NCBI RefSeq assembly: GCF_000473325.1
Contig: NZ_KI421513.1
Coordinates: 2,427,217-2,491,216, forward strand
DNA length: 64,000 bases
Direction: 5' to 3'
DNA from: Leisingera caerulea DSM 24564
Lineage (GTDB): Bacteria > Pseudomonadota > Alphaproteobacteria > Rhodobacterales > Rhodobacteraceae
Shown here: positions 52,858 to 61,507 of the stretch, in pieces
How the letters are laid out: the number at the start of each line of letters is the position of its first letter
How positions within the stretch are numbered: the stretch's first letter is position 1
Made by a program: the position numbers and the translations under genes
Notes under the pieces: generated by a model
What the model was told of the DNA's origin: nothing
Database searches by the model: none
The model's input: the letters and a program-made list of their open reading frames with translations, nothing else

Positions 52858-54029
52858 CAGGCCTCATTCCACCACTCCGATGGTTTGCGCCGCTGCCCGT
52901 GTTTCCCTGCCAGCCGCAGCGCCAGCTTGCGCAGCGGGCCAAGCGCCAGCTTCAGCCACAGCCGGTTGCGCCACTTGGAAAAATCGCGGTTGAACGGGCA
53001 AACCCGCATGCAGATCGCGCAGTCAGAGGCCATCCTGGCCCAAAAGGAAAAGCACTTTTCGGCATCCGATGTCCATTTCCTGACCCCCTTGATCGCCGAG
53101 ACATTGGCGGTGCGGGTGGAGGGCGGCCCGTAGGGCAGCGCCTTCACCGGGCAGGCATCGGCGCATTTGGTGCAGATATCGCAGAACGCCTTTACCCCTT
53201 GCGGCTGCGGCGCGTCATGGGACAGCGGCAGGCTGGTGAAAATCTTGGAAAACCTGAGCCGCGGTCCGAACTCCGGCGTGATCACCATCTGGTTGCGGGC
53301 GTATTCGCCCAGCCCTGCCTTGACGGCATAGGGGATCACCAGGCCGGTGTCATTCATCGACGGCACCGCCTCATACCCGAGGTTGCGGATATAGGCGGCC
53401 AGCTGCATCACGATGGAGGCCTCGTGGCTGTATTCCCGCCCCGTAGCGGCGCCTGCCAGCGCGGAGGGGTAGGTGGCCACCAGTTCCCTGTCCATTTCAT
53501 GGCCCAGCACGATCACGCTGGTCAGCCCCTCGGGCAGATCATGCGGCGCCTCGGACATGTCGCGGGCATCGACCCGCGCGGTATAAAGCCAGCGTTCGTC
53601 CAGATCGGTTATGCCGCAGAGATCAGCGCCGAAGAACCTGGCGATGCGTTTCACCTCGGCGGACATCCGGGTGGGGTCATCAATTTCCAGCGCCTCCTTG
53701 GCCACCGGCGTGTCGGCGCGGATTGCGGCCTGAAACCCTTCGCGGACACCCTCATGCGCCCGGCGGCTGGAGACCACGTCGGAGATCAGCCAGGCCGCGT
53801 TGCGCAGGGCAAAGTCGCGCTGGGAGAAACCGTCGCCGCGGCGCGGGGCAGCCTCCATCCGGTAGGAGGCGAAGAATTTGGCGGTGTGTTTGGATTTAAC
53901 CCGTTCGTCCCAGAAAGCGCGGGTAAAGATGTCGTTGCGCTGCGAGAACCGCTCGAAACCGTCGGTGACGTCGATCCCTGCGGCGGCATCGCCGTCGCGC
54001 TGGGGCGGGGTGTTCTGTGGCCAGGGCAT
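52857..54029 (-). CDS. Reductive dehalogenase-like corrinoid/4Fe-4S protein
   Basis: 390 aa. C-terminal ferredoxin domain with CDICTKCADACPVKAL and CAICMRVCPFN. The middle carries RdhA/QueG-type blocks (SVIVLGHEMDRELVA, YEAVPSMND, GEYARNQMVITPEFGPRLRFSKIFTSLPL). The last is closer to reductive dehalogenases than to epoxyqueuosine reductase. There is no Tat signal and no membrane anchor gene, so it would be a cytosolic, catabolic type. An N-terminal extension of about 140 residues is unassigned. Substrate unknown. Confidence 0.75.
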   Translation of the reverse strand: MPWPQNTPPQRDGDAAAGIDVTDGFERFSQRNDIFTRAFWDERVKSKHTAKFFASYRMEAAPRRGDGFSQRDFALRNAAWLISDVVSSRRAHEGVREGFQAAIRADTPVAKEALEIDDPTRMSAEVKRIARFFGADLCGITDLDERWLYTARVDARDMSEAPHDLPEGLTSVIVLGHEMDRELVATYPSALAGAATGREYSHEASIVMQLAAYIRNLGYEAVPSMNDTGLVIPYAVKAGLGEYARNQMVITPEFGPRLRFSKIFTSLPLSHDAPQPQGVKAFCDICTKCADACPVKALPYGPPSTRTANVSAIKGVRKWTSDAEKCFSFWARMASDCAICMRVCPFNRDFSKWRNRLWLKLALGPLRKLALRLAGKHGQRRKPSEWWNEA

Positions 54030-54078
54030 GGCCGGACGCTAGCCGTCAATCCCGGAGCCGGCAAGGGCCGGCGGTGCT

Positions 54079-54954
54079 TCAGGCGAACAGCGACACGATC
54101 CAATCCCGCACCATGGCGGTTTCGGCGCTGTTCGGCGCTTCCCCGGCCGCGGGCATCAGGTAGTGGCCCTGGCCCATCGGAATCTCGGCGTCCAGCACCG
54201 GCGAGAGCCGGCCGTGCGACAGTGGCAGTTCAGCATAGCGGCGCATCAGCATGGCAACGCCTGCGCCAGAGGCCGCCATCTCGATCGCCGCCAGCGAAGT
54301 GTCGACATAGAGCGGCGCGCTGCGGTCTTTCAGCGGCACACCCTCCTGTTCCGACAGCCGCAGCCAGTGGTCCTGATAGCCGTGGATGTGGATCAGGGTC
54401 TGGCCGAAAAGCTGGTCCAGCGATTTCAGCTGCCCCGCCATCAGCGGCTGCGCGACTGGGATCACGCTTTCGGTGGAGAGCAGATGCGCACGCCGGTCAA
54501 ACCAGCCTGACGGCCCCAGCCGGAGGTCAATATCCACATCTTCATCCTGGGTGCTGTCGGCCCAGACGGCGGAAATCAGCCGGATCCGGATGTGCGGGTT
54601 GGCGCTGTGAAACGCACCCAGCCGCGGCGCCACCCACAGGACCGCGGTGGAGACCGGCGCCCGCAGGGTCACGGTCCGGGTGTGCGCATGGCCCAGCAGG
54701 CCGCGGGTGGAATAGGCGATATCGGTCAGCGCCTGCGCGACGGAGGGGTAGTAGGCGTGCCCCAGCTCCGTCAGTTCCAGGTGCCGTGACCGGCGGATGA
54801 ACAGGGTTATCCCAAAGCTTTTCTCCAGGCTGCGCACCTGATGGCTGACCGCGGCCTGGGTCAGTCCCAGTTCCTCTGCCGCGGCGGTGAAGCTTTGCAG
54901 GCGGGCGGCGGTCTCAAAGGCGCGCAGCCAGACGAGATTGGGCAGATCGGGCAT
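54079..54954 (-). CDS. LysR-family regulator (GcvA-like)
   Basis: 291 aa: helix-turn-helix at residues about 10-65 (LRAFETAARLQSFTAAAEELGLTQAAVSHQVRSLEKSFG) and a PBP-like effector domain. Divergent from the hydroxyacid dehydrogenase gene (109 bp), the usual set-up for LysR control of the neighbour. Confidence 0.87.
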   Translation of the reverse strand: MPDLPNLVWLRAFETAARLQSFTAAAEELGLTQAAVSHQVRSLEKSFGITLFIRRSRHLELTELGHAYYPSVAQALTDIAYSTRGLLGHAHTRTVTLRAPVSTAVLWVAPRLGAFHSANPHIRIRLISAVWADSTQDEDVDIDLRLGPSGWFDRRAHLLSTESVIPVAQPLMAGQLKSLDQLFGQTLIHIHGYQDHWLRLSEQEGVPLKDRSAPLYVDTSLAAIEMAASGAGVAMLMRRYAELPLSHGRLSPVLDAEIPMGQGHYLMPAAGEAPNSAETAMVRDWIVSLFA

Positions 54955-55063
54955 TTGTGTTGCAAAAATTCTTTGGGTCAGACCGCGTTATTATTCGTTT
55001 TTGTTTAGGGGAAGGTCAAGCTAGCCATATCGCATGCAAAACCCCGGGGAGGAAAAGCGGGAC

Positions 55064-56032
55064 ATGAAAACGGATATGAAGATCGGCTTCATCGGCCTCG
55101 GCAACGTCGGCGGCAAGCTGGCGGGCAGCCTGGTGCGCAACGGGCTGGACGTGGCAGTGCATGATCTGGATGCGGCACTGGTCGGGGAATTCGTCGCGCG
55201 CGGCGCCAAGGCGGGCGGAAGCCCGGCGCAGATGATGCAGGACTGCGATGCGGTGATCACCTGCCTGCCGAGCCCGGCGGCCTCGGACGCGGTTGTCACC
55301 GAAATGCTGCCGCATGTGCAGCCCGGCAAGATCTGGATGGAGATGTCCACTACCGACGTGGAAGAGGTGAGACGCCTGGGCGCGCTGGTAGCGGAGCGCG
55401 GCGGCGAGGCTGTCGATTGCCCTGTCTCCGGCGGTTGCCACCGGGCCGATACCGGCAACATCTCGATCTACGCGGGCTGCGAGCGCGAGACCTTCGACCG
55501 GATCCTGCCGGTCCTGACCACCATGGGCCGCCGCATCCTGCATGTGGGCGAGATCGGCAATTCCTCGACCCTGAAGGTGATGACCAACTATCTGGCCAAC
55601 CTGAACCTGCTGGCGGTCATGGAAGCGCTGACGGTGATGAAGGCCTGCGGCATGGACTTGGGCATGACCTATGAGGCGATCTCGATGTCCTCGGGCACGT
55701 CCTTTGCGCATGAAACCGAAAGCCAGCTGATTCTGTCCGGCTCGCGCGATGTAAACTTCACAATGGATCTTGTAATGAAGGACATCGGGTTGTTTCAGAC
55801 TTTGGCAGACCGCCACGATGTGCCGTTGGAACTGTCACCACTGATGATCGATATGATGAAGGACGGCCAGCGCCGCTATGGCGAACGGGCGCAGTCCGAC
55901 CGGATGATCGAGCGGCTGGAAGAGGCGACCGGGCTGTCGATCACCGCGCCGGGATTCCCGCAGGAACTGATCGACGACGAGCCGGAAGAACCGGGACACG
56001 AGGTAGTCGTGCGCCGCGCCGCGGCCGAATAA
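55064..56032 (+). CDS. 3-hydroxyisobutyrate dehydrogenase-family oxidoreductase
   Basis: 322 aa from ATG 55064 (GGGGAGG upstream). NAD(P) loop GFIGLGNVGGKL, substrate-site CPVSGGCHRADTG, and the catalytic lysine in STLKVMTNYLANLN. A beta-hydroxyacid dehydrogenase; possible substrates include hydroxyisobutyrate, tartronate semialdehyde or similar acids. A divergent LysR gene and a terminator (56057) mark it as a single unit. Confidence 0.87.
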   Translation: MKTDMKIGFIGLGNVGGKLAGSLVRNGLDVAVHDLDAALVGEFVARGAKAGGSPAQMMQDCDAVITCLPSPAASDAVVTEMLPHVQPGKIWMEMSTTDVEEVRRLGALVAERGGEAVDCPVSGGCHRADTGNISIYAGCERETFDRILPVLTTMGRRILHVGEIGNSSTLKVMTNYLANLNLLAVMEALTVMKACGMDLGMTYEAISMSSGTSFAHETESQLILSGSRDVNFTMDLVMKDIGLFQTLADRHDVPLELSPLMIDMMKDGQRRYGERAQSDRMIERLEEATGLSITAPGFPQELIDDEPEEPGHEVVVRRAAAE

Positions 56033-56056
56033 GCCTCCCGGGCAGCGCTGCATTCG

Positions 56057-56085
56057 GCCCCCGCACTGGCGGGGGCTGTTTTCTT
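56057..56085 (+). terminator. Rho-independent terminator after the dehydrogenase
   Basis: GCCCCC / GGGGGC stem, loop GCACTGGC, then TGTTTTCTTTT. Confidence 0.85.
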
Positions 56086-56132
56086 TTGCCAATCCGGTTT
56101 ATGCCCGGCTTGAGCAGTAAGGAGAGCAGCTG

Positions 56133-56609
56133 ATGAGCAACGACATCCTGGCCACAATCGAGGCCTCGGCCGCGCGCCGGGTGATGGGGACAGCGATGCT
56201 GGGCCTGACCGGCGCCCTGCTGGTCTATGTAGCGTTTTCCGCGCCGCCGTCGCCTGCCTGGCTGGTATTCCTGCTGGCGGTGGGGGCCGCGGCGCTGTGG
56301 CTGGCGGTTCGGATGTGGCAGGCCACAATGCACCGGATCGAGCTGACCGCGGAGGAGCTGCGCTGCTCCGACGGGCAGCTGATTGCCAGGGTGGACGATA
56401 TCGAGGCCATCGACCGCGGCTTCTTTGCTTTCAAGCCGTCGAACGGCTTTCTGATCCGTACCGGAACGCCCGGAGGCCGAACCTGGATGCCGGGGTTGTG
56501 GTGGCGGTCCGGCCGCCGCATCGGTATCGGCGGCGTGACGCCGGGGTCGCAAGGCAAGGCGATGTCGGAAATTCTGGCCGCGATGCTGGTGCAGCGCGGC
56601 CAGGTCTGA
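56133..56609 (+). CDS. Hypothetical membrane protein
   Basis: 158 aa with two transmembrane helices (VMGTAMLGLTGALLVYVAF, AWLVFLLAVGAAALWLAVRM) and a C-terminal PH-like beta-rich part (HRIELTAEELRC, DDIEAIDRGFFAFKPSNGFLIRTG). I do not recognise a named family. It ends at the base before the convergent tad gene. Confidence 0.75.
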   Translation: MSNDILATIEASAARRVMGTAMLGLTGALLVYVAFSAPPSPAWLVFLLAVGAAALWLAVRMWQATMHRIELTAEELRCSDGQLIARVDDIEAIDRGFFAFKPSNGFLIRTGTPGGRTWMPGLWWRSGRRIGIGGVTPGSQGKAMSEILAAMLVQRGQV

Positions 56610-57242
56610 TCAGGCAGGCGGTCCGGCCTTCTCGGCGTCATCGTTGTGGTTGTTGCCGTTGCCCTTGTCCTCGACAAAGACGACCTGCGGGGCAAAGCGC
56701 GGGCGGGTGAAGACAAAGTTCTGCACATCCATCAGCGGAATGCCCACGTTGAAGGCCGGCTGGATTTCGTTCCAGGTCTCCACCAGGATCACGCGTTCCT
56801 GATCGGGCATGGTGGGCAGATCGTCCTTTACCTCGTTGATGGTGCCGTCAACCCACTCCTGAAAGACGGTGCCGCGGACCTTGGACCAGTCGACGTAGTA
56901 CCGGTTATCTCCCTCGTCCCAGCGCACAACGGAGATCCGGGTCGACAGCGTGGTGTCACTGCGCACCAGTTCCGTGGCCAGCGCATGCATGCTGTCGATG
57001 TAGGCCTCGTTCACATAATTGGTCTCACGCGAGATCAGGTCGGAAACGGTGTAGGCGGCCTTCAGGTTAATACTCTCCTGACGGAAGGCGTCAAAGAAAG
57101 TGTAGATGGCGGCAAACAGCCCCAGCAGCAACGGCGCGTAAAAGGCGAATTCGATCGAGACGCTGCCTTGGGTGCCGTTCAGGAAGCGGCGGGCGGGGCC
57201 GGGCAGGCGGCCGGACAAATGGCGGGACAGAAGTGTCAGCAT
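56610..57242 (-). CDS. TadE/TadF-like pilus assembly protein
   Basis: 210 aa. The TadE-type N-terminus GSVSIEFAFYAPLLLGLFAAIYTFFDAFR contains the conserved Glu in a hydrophobic helix, followed by a periplasmic domain. Minor pseudopilin of Flp/Tad pili. Last gene of a three-gene unit. Confidence 0.82.
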   Translation of the reverse strand: MLTLLSRHLSGRLPGPARRFLNGTQGSVSIEFAFYAPLLLGLFAAIYTFFDAFRQESINLKAAYTVSDLISRETNYVNEAYIDSMHALATELVRSDTTLSTRISVVRWDEGDNRYYVDWSKVRGTVFQEWVDGTINEVKDDLPTMPDQERVILVETWNEIQPAFNVGIPLMDVQNFVFTRPRFAPQVVFVEDKGNGNNHNDDAEKAGPPA

Positions 57243-57246
57243 GGTG

Positions 57247-57783
57247 TTACCTCGGCTCCTGGACGAAGGCGGATGAAGCGATCAGATTGACGCGGCCGTC
57301 GCCGTCCTTGCTCAGGTTGGTGCCCAGCCCCCAGGTCGGAAAAATCGGGTCGAACTTCATGCAGGCGCGGATGAACATCAGTTCGTTTGACTGGCCGTTC
57401 ACGAATGTCCGCACCGGCTGAACCTCCTCGACACTGTCAATGCAGTCGGGTGTCGGGTCGATCGGCGTCCAGGCGTAGGGGTTGATCTGGAGCATTTCCA
57501 GGCGCAGCGACGTGCTGCATTCGTCGATGAACCCGGAGCGGGTGCAGATCTCATCGCGCAGCTGGTCATGGCTCATGTCCCCTCCGGTGCTGAGACGGAT
57601 GGTGCGGACGGTCTGGTCCAGCGCCCGCTCCAGCTGGGAATGGCGCAGATTGATCATGCCCAGTTCGACGGTCGACATCAGGATCATGATGAAGGCCGGG
57701 ATGACGATGGCGAACTCCACGGTGGCGTTGCCATCCTGTTGCTGCCTGAAACGGCGCAGGGCGTGTGCGGCACGGCGGATCAT
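57247..57783 (-). CDS. TadE-like pilus assembly protein
   Basis: 178 aa. N-terminal GNATVEFAIVIPAFIMILMSTVELGMINLR is a typical TadE helix with its Glu; the remainder has paired Cys (CTRSGFIDEC). The ATG overlaps the upstream stop by 4 bp. Confidence 0.85.
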   Translation of the reverse strand: MIRRAAHALRRFRQQQDGNATVEFAIVIPAFIMILMSTVELGMINLRHSQLERALDQTVRTIRLSTGGDMSHDQLRDEICTRSGFIDECSTSLRLEMLQINPYAWTPIDPTPDCIDSVEEVQPVRTFVNGQSNELMFIRACMKFDPIFPTWGLGTNLSKDGDGRVNLIASSAFVQEPR

Positions 57784-59444
57784 TGGGTCAGCCTCAGCTG
57801 GCGGATCGAGGTGGCGATGGACGAGAACGCATCGGAGATTTCCAGGCCCTCCACATCGAAGAAGTGGGCGGGCGAGCTGGCGCAGTCCTCCAGCACCTTG
57901 ATGCCGGCGGATGGGGCCTCGAAGCCGACCGAGTAAACGATCACGCCCTGATCCTTGGTGATGTCGCAGATCGTCTTGGTGTGCTGATCCTTGGCGACGC
58001 GGTTATGGAAATAGCGGCCGGCGGTGAACCAGTCAGCCCAAGCGCTGGGACTGAATTCGTAAAGATAGCGGGCAATGTGGGCCAGCGAGACCTGGGCGTG
58101 AAGCTCCTGATAGGTCAGCCGCTTGAGGCCGTCTCCGCCTTCTTCAGCGACAGGGTCGCATCCTTCACAAGGCTCATAACTGCCTTCTCCGTAGGCGTGG
58201 TCTTCCCACCGGTCCAGATGAGGCCAGTAATAATTCTTCTCGCCGTTTGAGTGGTAGACGGAGTAAACGCCGATCAGGTCATCGTTCCAGTAAATCCGCT
58301 CATCGTGAGCCGCGTCAGGATTGTACCAGACGTTTGATAACCCCTCTCGGCGGCTCTCGTTCACCATGTACTGATTGGTGTTCTGGCCGTCGGACATCAG
58401 GATGATGATTTTCAGCGTGTCGCCGCTGCCATAGTCGGTCGGCCGGTTGCGGAAAGACGCGTCGATCACGCCGTCGTCAACCAGCGCGTTCACTACGCCG
58501 CGCGCAGTGGGATCCAGCAGGGCGCTGCCCCACTTCATCCCGATGTCGATCGAAGTGTTGCCATAGGCCGTAAGGCTGTCGATGTAGGCATGCAGTTTTG
58601 CCGCATCGTTGGTGAAGGGCAGAATGGCCGAGCCTTCCCGGGTCGGGCAGACAGGGCGGTCGATCATGTTCTCCGAATAGGTGAACGTGTCAAAGTGCGC
58701 GGTGCGGATCAGGTTTTCATTCTGGTACAGAGTATGCTTGCTGAACTGATCCTTGATGAAGTTCACGCAGTAGGAATAGTCATGCTCCTGCGTGACGTTG
58801 GGATATTTGCTCAGCAGTTCCTTACCGGCATTCACCTGCGTCGCATATGGGATGATCGAGATCGACAGATTGGTGACATCGGTATTGGTGGTGATCTGTG
58901 TCACAAAGGATTTCGCGGCGGCCTGCAGGTTCACAAGCCGGTTGCCGGAGTTCATGGAGCCGGAGATATCGAGCACCATTGAGATTTCGACGCTTCCGAT
59001 GGTCTCTTCCGCGCGGGAGTTCGCGTAGAGGGATATGTTGTCGCCGCCAGCGAACTTCAGCAGATAGGCCTCGAAATCGGTGTCGATGGTTGCCTCGACA
59101 CTTTTGTAGCCAAGTCCCTTCTGATCATCCGGGTCGGAATAATACTGCTCCAGCCCGGCCTTGGTCAGATAGTCCAGAACGACAGCGTCGGCATCCAGGG
59201 ATTGGTCCAGATCCGCCGCGGCGAGCACTGCCCGGTCAAGCGTGTACTGCAGCTCAGTCCTGTCACGCTCCATCCGCATCAGGTCCACCCCGATGCCGCC
59301 GACGGCCAGCATGGCCAGGAATGTGCCGATCATCGGCTTGGCCAGCACCCCGTCTTCTTCGTGCAGGAAACTTTGCACTTTGGACAGGCAGCGCGCCATG
59401 AGCGGATTGCTCAGCGCGGTAGAGTTTTTGTGATGCATAATCAT
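57780..59444 (-). CDS. TadG-like protein with von Willebrand A domain
   Basis: 554 aa. N-terminal membrane helix (KPMIGTFLAMLAVGGIGVDLMRMER), then a VWA domain with MIDAS DISGSMNS and later IIILMSDGQNTNQ, and a Cys-bearing C-terminal part (CEGCD, DCASSP). Proteins of this type act with TadE/F in Flp pilus or surface assembly. First gene of the unit; no tadABC is in the window. Confidence 0.85.
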   Translation of the reverse strand: MIMHHKNSTALSNPLMARCLSKVQSFLHEEDGVLAKPMIGTFLAMLAVGGIGVDLMRMERDRTELQYTLDRAVLAAADLDQSLDADAVVLDYLTKAGLEQYYSDPDDQKGLGYKSVEATIDTDFEAYLLKFAGGDNISLYANSRAEETIGSVEISMVLDISGSMNSGNRLVNLQAAAKSFVTQITTNTDVTNLSISIIPYATQVNAGKELLSKYPNVTQEHDYSYCVNFIKDQFSKHTLYQNENLIRTAHFDTFTYSENMIDRPVCPTREGSAILPFTNDAAKLHAYIDSLTAYGNTSIDIGMKWGSALLDPTARGVVNALVDDGVIDASFRNRPTDYGSGDTLKIIILMSDGQNTNQYMVNESRREGLSNVWYNPDAAHDERIYWNDDLIGVYSVYHSNGEKNYYWPHLDRWEDHAYGEGSYEPCEGCDPVAEEGGDGLKRLTYQELHAQVSLAHIARYLYEFSPSAWADWFTAGRYFHNRVAKDQHTKTICDITKDQGVIVYSVGFEAPSAGIKVLEDCASSPAHFFDVEGLEISDAFSSIATSIRQLRLTQ

Positions 59445-59792
59445 GTAACCACCCCCTGAATACCCCCGCCGGCTTGGGAACAGGTCAGCACGGCTTTGGC
59501 AGCGGAATTTACGTTGATTAATGCTTGGTAAAGGTGGCGGAATTGGGGCGCCATTTTGCCGAAATAGCTACGATTGTAATGGATAGGGCGTCCAATCTTA
59601 CGCGGTTCTGCCAAGTTGTCCCGTCAGTGCGAACAATGGCCCAAGCGGCGGCGGCGAATCGTCAACCTTCGGATAAAATGAGAATCTTTTTGGCTGGGAA
59701 TGGTCAAAAAGGTCGCACTCCTTAATTAACTCTGCATAGAGTGAGGGCATCATCGGCAGCGAGTCGATGTTTGAGCACGGAGAAGTTTTTAG
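59445..59792. other. Gene-free stretch between tadG and gdhA
   Basis: 348 bases, less GC-rich than the rest. No frame here is supported. It should contain both divergent promoters. Visible: an imperfect dyad CTTTTTGGC-N8-GTCAAAAAG at 59686-59711, 80 bp before gdhA, and TTAATGCTTGGTAAA near 59518, a poor match to the CtrA form TTAA-N7-TTAA. Confidence 0.45.
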
Positions 59793-61223
59793 ATGAGCAG
59801 CCGCACAGAGCCGAGCTTCCGCGAAAGCGTGGACCTGATGTTTAACCGGGCCGTATCCCTGATGGATCTGCCGCCGGGGCTGGAGGAAAAGATCAGAGTT
59901 TGCAATGCAACCTACACAGTGCGGTTCGGGGTGCGCCTGCGCGGCGCCATGCACACCTTCACCGGCTACCGTTCCGTTCACTCCGAGCATATGGAGCCGG
60001 TTAAGGGCGGTATCCGTTATGCCACCGGCGTGAACCAGGACGAGGTTGAGGCGCTGGCGGCGCTGATGACCTACAAATGCGCCCTGGTGGAGGCGCCGTT
60101 CGGCGGCTCCAAGGGGGGCTTGTGCATCGACCCGCGCGAATATGACGAGCATGAGCTGGAGCTGATCACCCGCCGCTTTGCCTATGAGCTGGCCAAGCGC
60201 GACCTGATCAACCCGTCCCAGAACGTGCCCGCGCCCGACATGGGCACCGGCGAGCGTGAGATGGCCTGGATTGCAGACCAATACGCGCGGATGAACACCA
60301 CCGACATCAACGCCAAGGCCTGTGTCACCGGCAAGCCGCTGAACGCAGGCGGCATCTCCGGCCGGGTCGAGGCCACCGGGCGCGGCGTGCAATATGCCCT
60401 GCGTGAGTTCTTCCGTTATGAGGAAGACAAGGCCGCAGCCGGGCTGTCCGGCAAGCTGGAAGGCAAACGCATCATCGTTCAGGGGCTCGGCAACGTGGGC
60501 TACCACGCGGCCAAGTTCCTGGCTGAGGAAGATGGCTCGCTGATCACCGGCATCATTGAACGCGACGGCGGTCTTTACAGCGCGGACGGCCTTGACGTGG
60601 AGGCGGTGCGCAACTGGATCGTCAAGCACGACGGCGTGGCCGGCTATCCCGACGCGCAGTTCGTCGAGGACGGCTCGCTGCTGCTGGAGGAAGACTGCGA
60701 CGTGCTGATCCCGGCCGCGCTGGAAGGGGTGATCAACCTGGAGAACGCCGAGCGCGTCAAGGCGCCGCTGATCATCGAGGCCGCAAACGGCCCCGTGACC
60801 GCCGGCGCGGATGAGGTCCTGCGCAAGAAGGGCACAGTCATCATTCCCGACATGTATGCCAATGCAGGCGGTGTGACGGTGTCCTACTTCGAGTGGGTCA
60901 AGAACCTCAGCCACATCCGCTTCGGCCGCATGCAGCGCCGCCAGGAAGAGGCGCGCCACCAGCTGGTGATCGACGAGCTGCAGCGCCTGGACGATGTGAT
61001 GGGCGATACCTGGTCGATGTCGCCGAACTTCAAGGACAAATACCTGCGCGGCGCGGACGAGCTGGAACTGGTGCGCTCTGGCCTCGATGATACGATGCGG
61101 GTGGCCTATCAGTCGATGCGCGAAGTCTGGCACAGCCGCGACGATGTGACGGACCTGCGCACCGCAGCCTATCTCGTGTCGATCGACAAGGTTGCCAAGA
61201 GCTACCACGCCAAGGGGCTTTGA
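59793..61223 (+). CDS. gdhA: Glutamate dehydrogenase
   Basis: 476 aa Glu/Leu/Phe/Val-dehydrogenase family. Glu-binding and catalytic parts KGGIRYATGVNQDEVEALAALMTYK and PFGGSKGG; the PAPDMGTGEREMAWI motif; the NAD fold IVQGLGNVGYHAAKFL. Interconverts glutamate and 2-oxoglutarate plus ammonia. It lies just before the sarcosine oxidase genes but has its own terminator. Confidence 0.95.
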   Translation: MSSRTEPSFRESVDLMFNRAVSLMDLPPGLEEKIRVCNATYTVRFGVRLRGAMHTFTGYRSVHSEHMEPVKGGIRYATGVNQDEVEALAALMTYKCALVEAPFGGSKGGLCIDPREYDEHELELITRRFAYELAKRDLINPSQNVPAPDMGTGEREMAWIADQYARMNTTDINAKACVTGKPLNAGGISGRVEATGRGVQYALREFFRYEEDKAAAGLSGKLEGKRIIVQGLGNVGYHAAKFLAEEDGSLITGIIERDGGLYSADGLDVEAVRNWIVKHDGVAGYPDAQFVEDGSLLLEEDCDVLIPAALEGVINLENAERVKAPLIIEAANGPVTAGADEVLRKKGTVIIPDMYANAGGVTVSYFEWVKNLSHIRFGRMQRRQEEARHQLVIDELQRLDDVMGDTWSMSPNFKDKYLRGADELELVRSGLDDTMRVAYQSMREVWHSRDDVTDLRTAAYLVSIDKVAKSYHAKGL

Positions 61224-61263
61224 CGGTTCGCAAGGACGGGCCGGAAGCGTCCTGAGAACAGCC

Positions 61264-61298
61264 GGGGCGGAGGGGAAACTCTCCGCCCCGTTCATTTT
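61264..61298 (+). terminator. Rho-independent terminator after gdhA
   Basis: GGGGCGGAG / CTCCGCCCC stem followed by GTTCATTTTT, 41 bp after the stop. Confidence 0.88.
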
Positions 61299-61337
61299 TG
61301 CACCCGGCACGCAATACGTCACACGCTGTCGCAATTG

Positions 61338-61358
61338 ACACTAGACACAAGTGATCAG
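61338..61358 (+). promoter_or_regulatory. Dyad operator candidate upstream of soxB
   Basis: ACACT-N7-AGTGA then TCAG, 150 bp before the soxB start. 17 of 21 positions equal the element before the MttB gene at 39813-39833. The central CACAAGTG is identical in both. Confidence 0.55.
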
Positions 61359-61507
61359 TTCATGTGATTTGCAGCAAAGCCGTGCTGATGTGCCGCAAAA
61401 CGAGCCTTTGGGCTAGGAGCAGCAGGAGAAAGCGGGTAGCAATGCCGCCAAGGCCCGGGCCTGCAATTATCCGGGTGCGGACAAGTGATTTGACGGGGAG
61501 GGACGAC

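Noticed and set aside
59525..59725. 66-codon frame between tadG and gdhA
   Set aside because: No ribosome site, no recognisable motif and base composition unlike nearby genes; treated as a promoter region.
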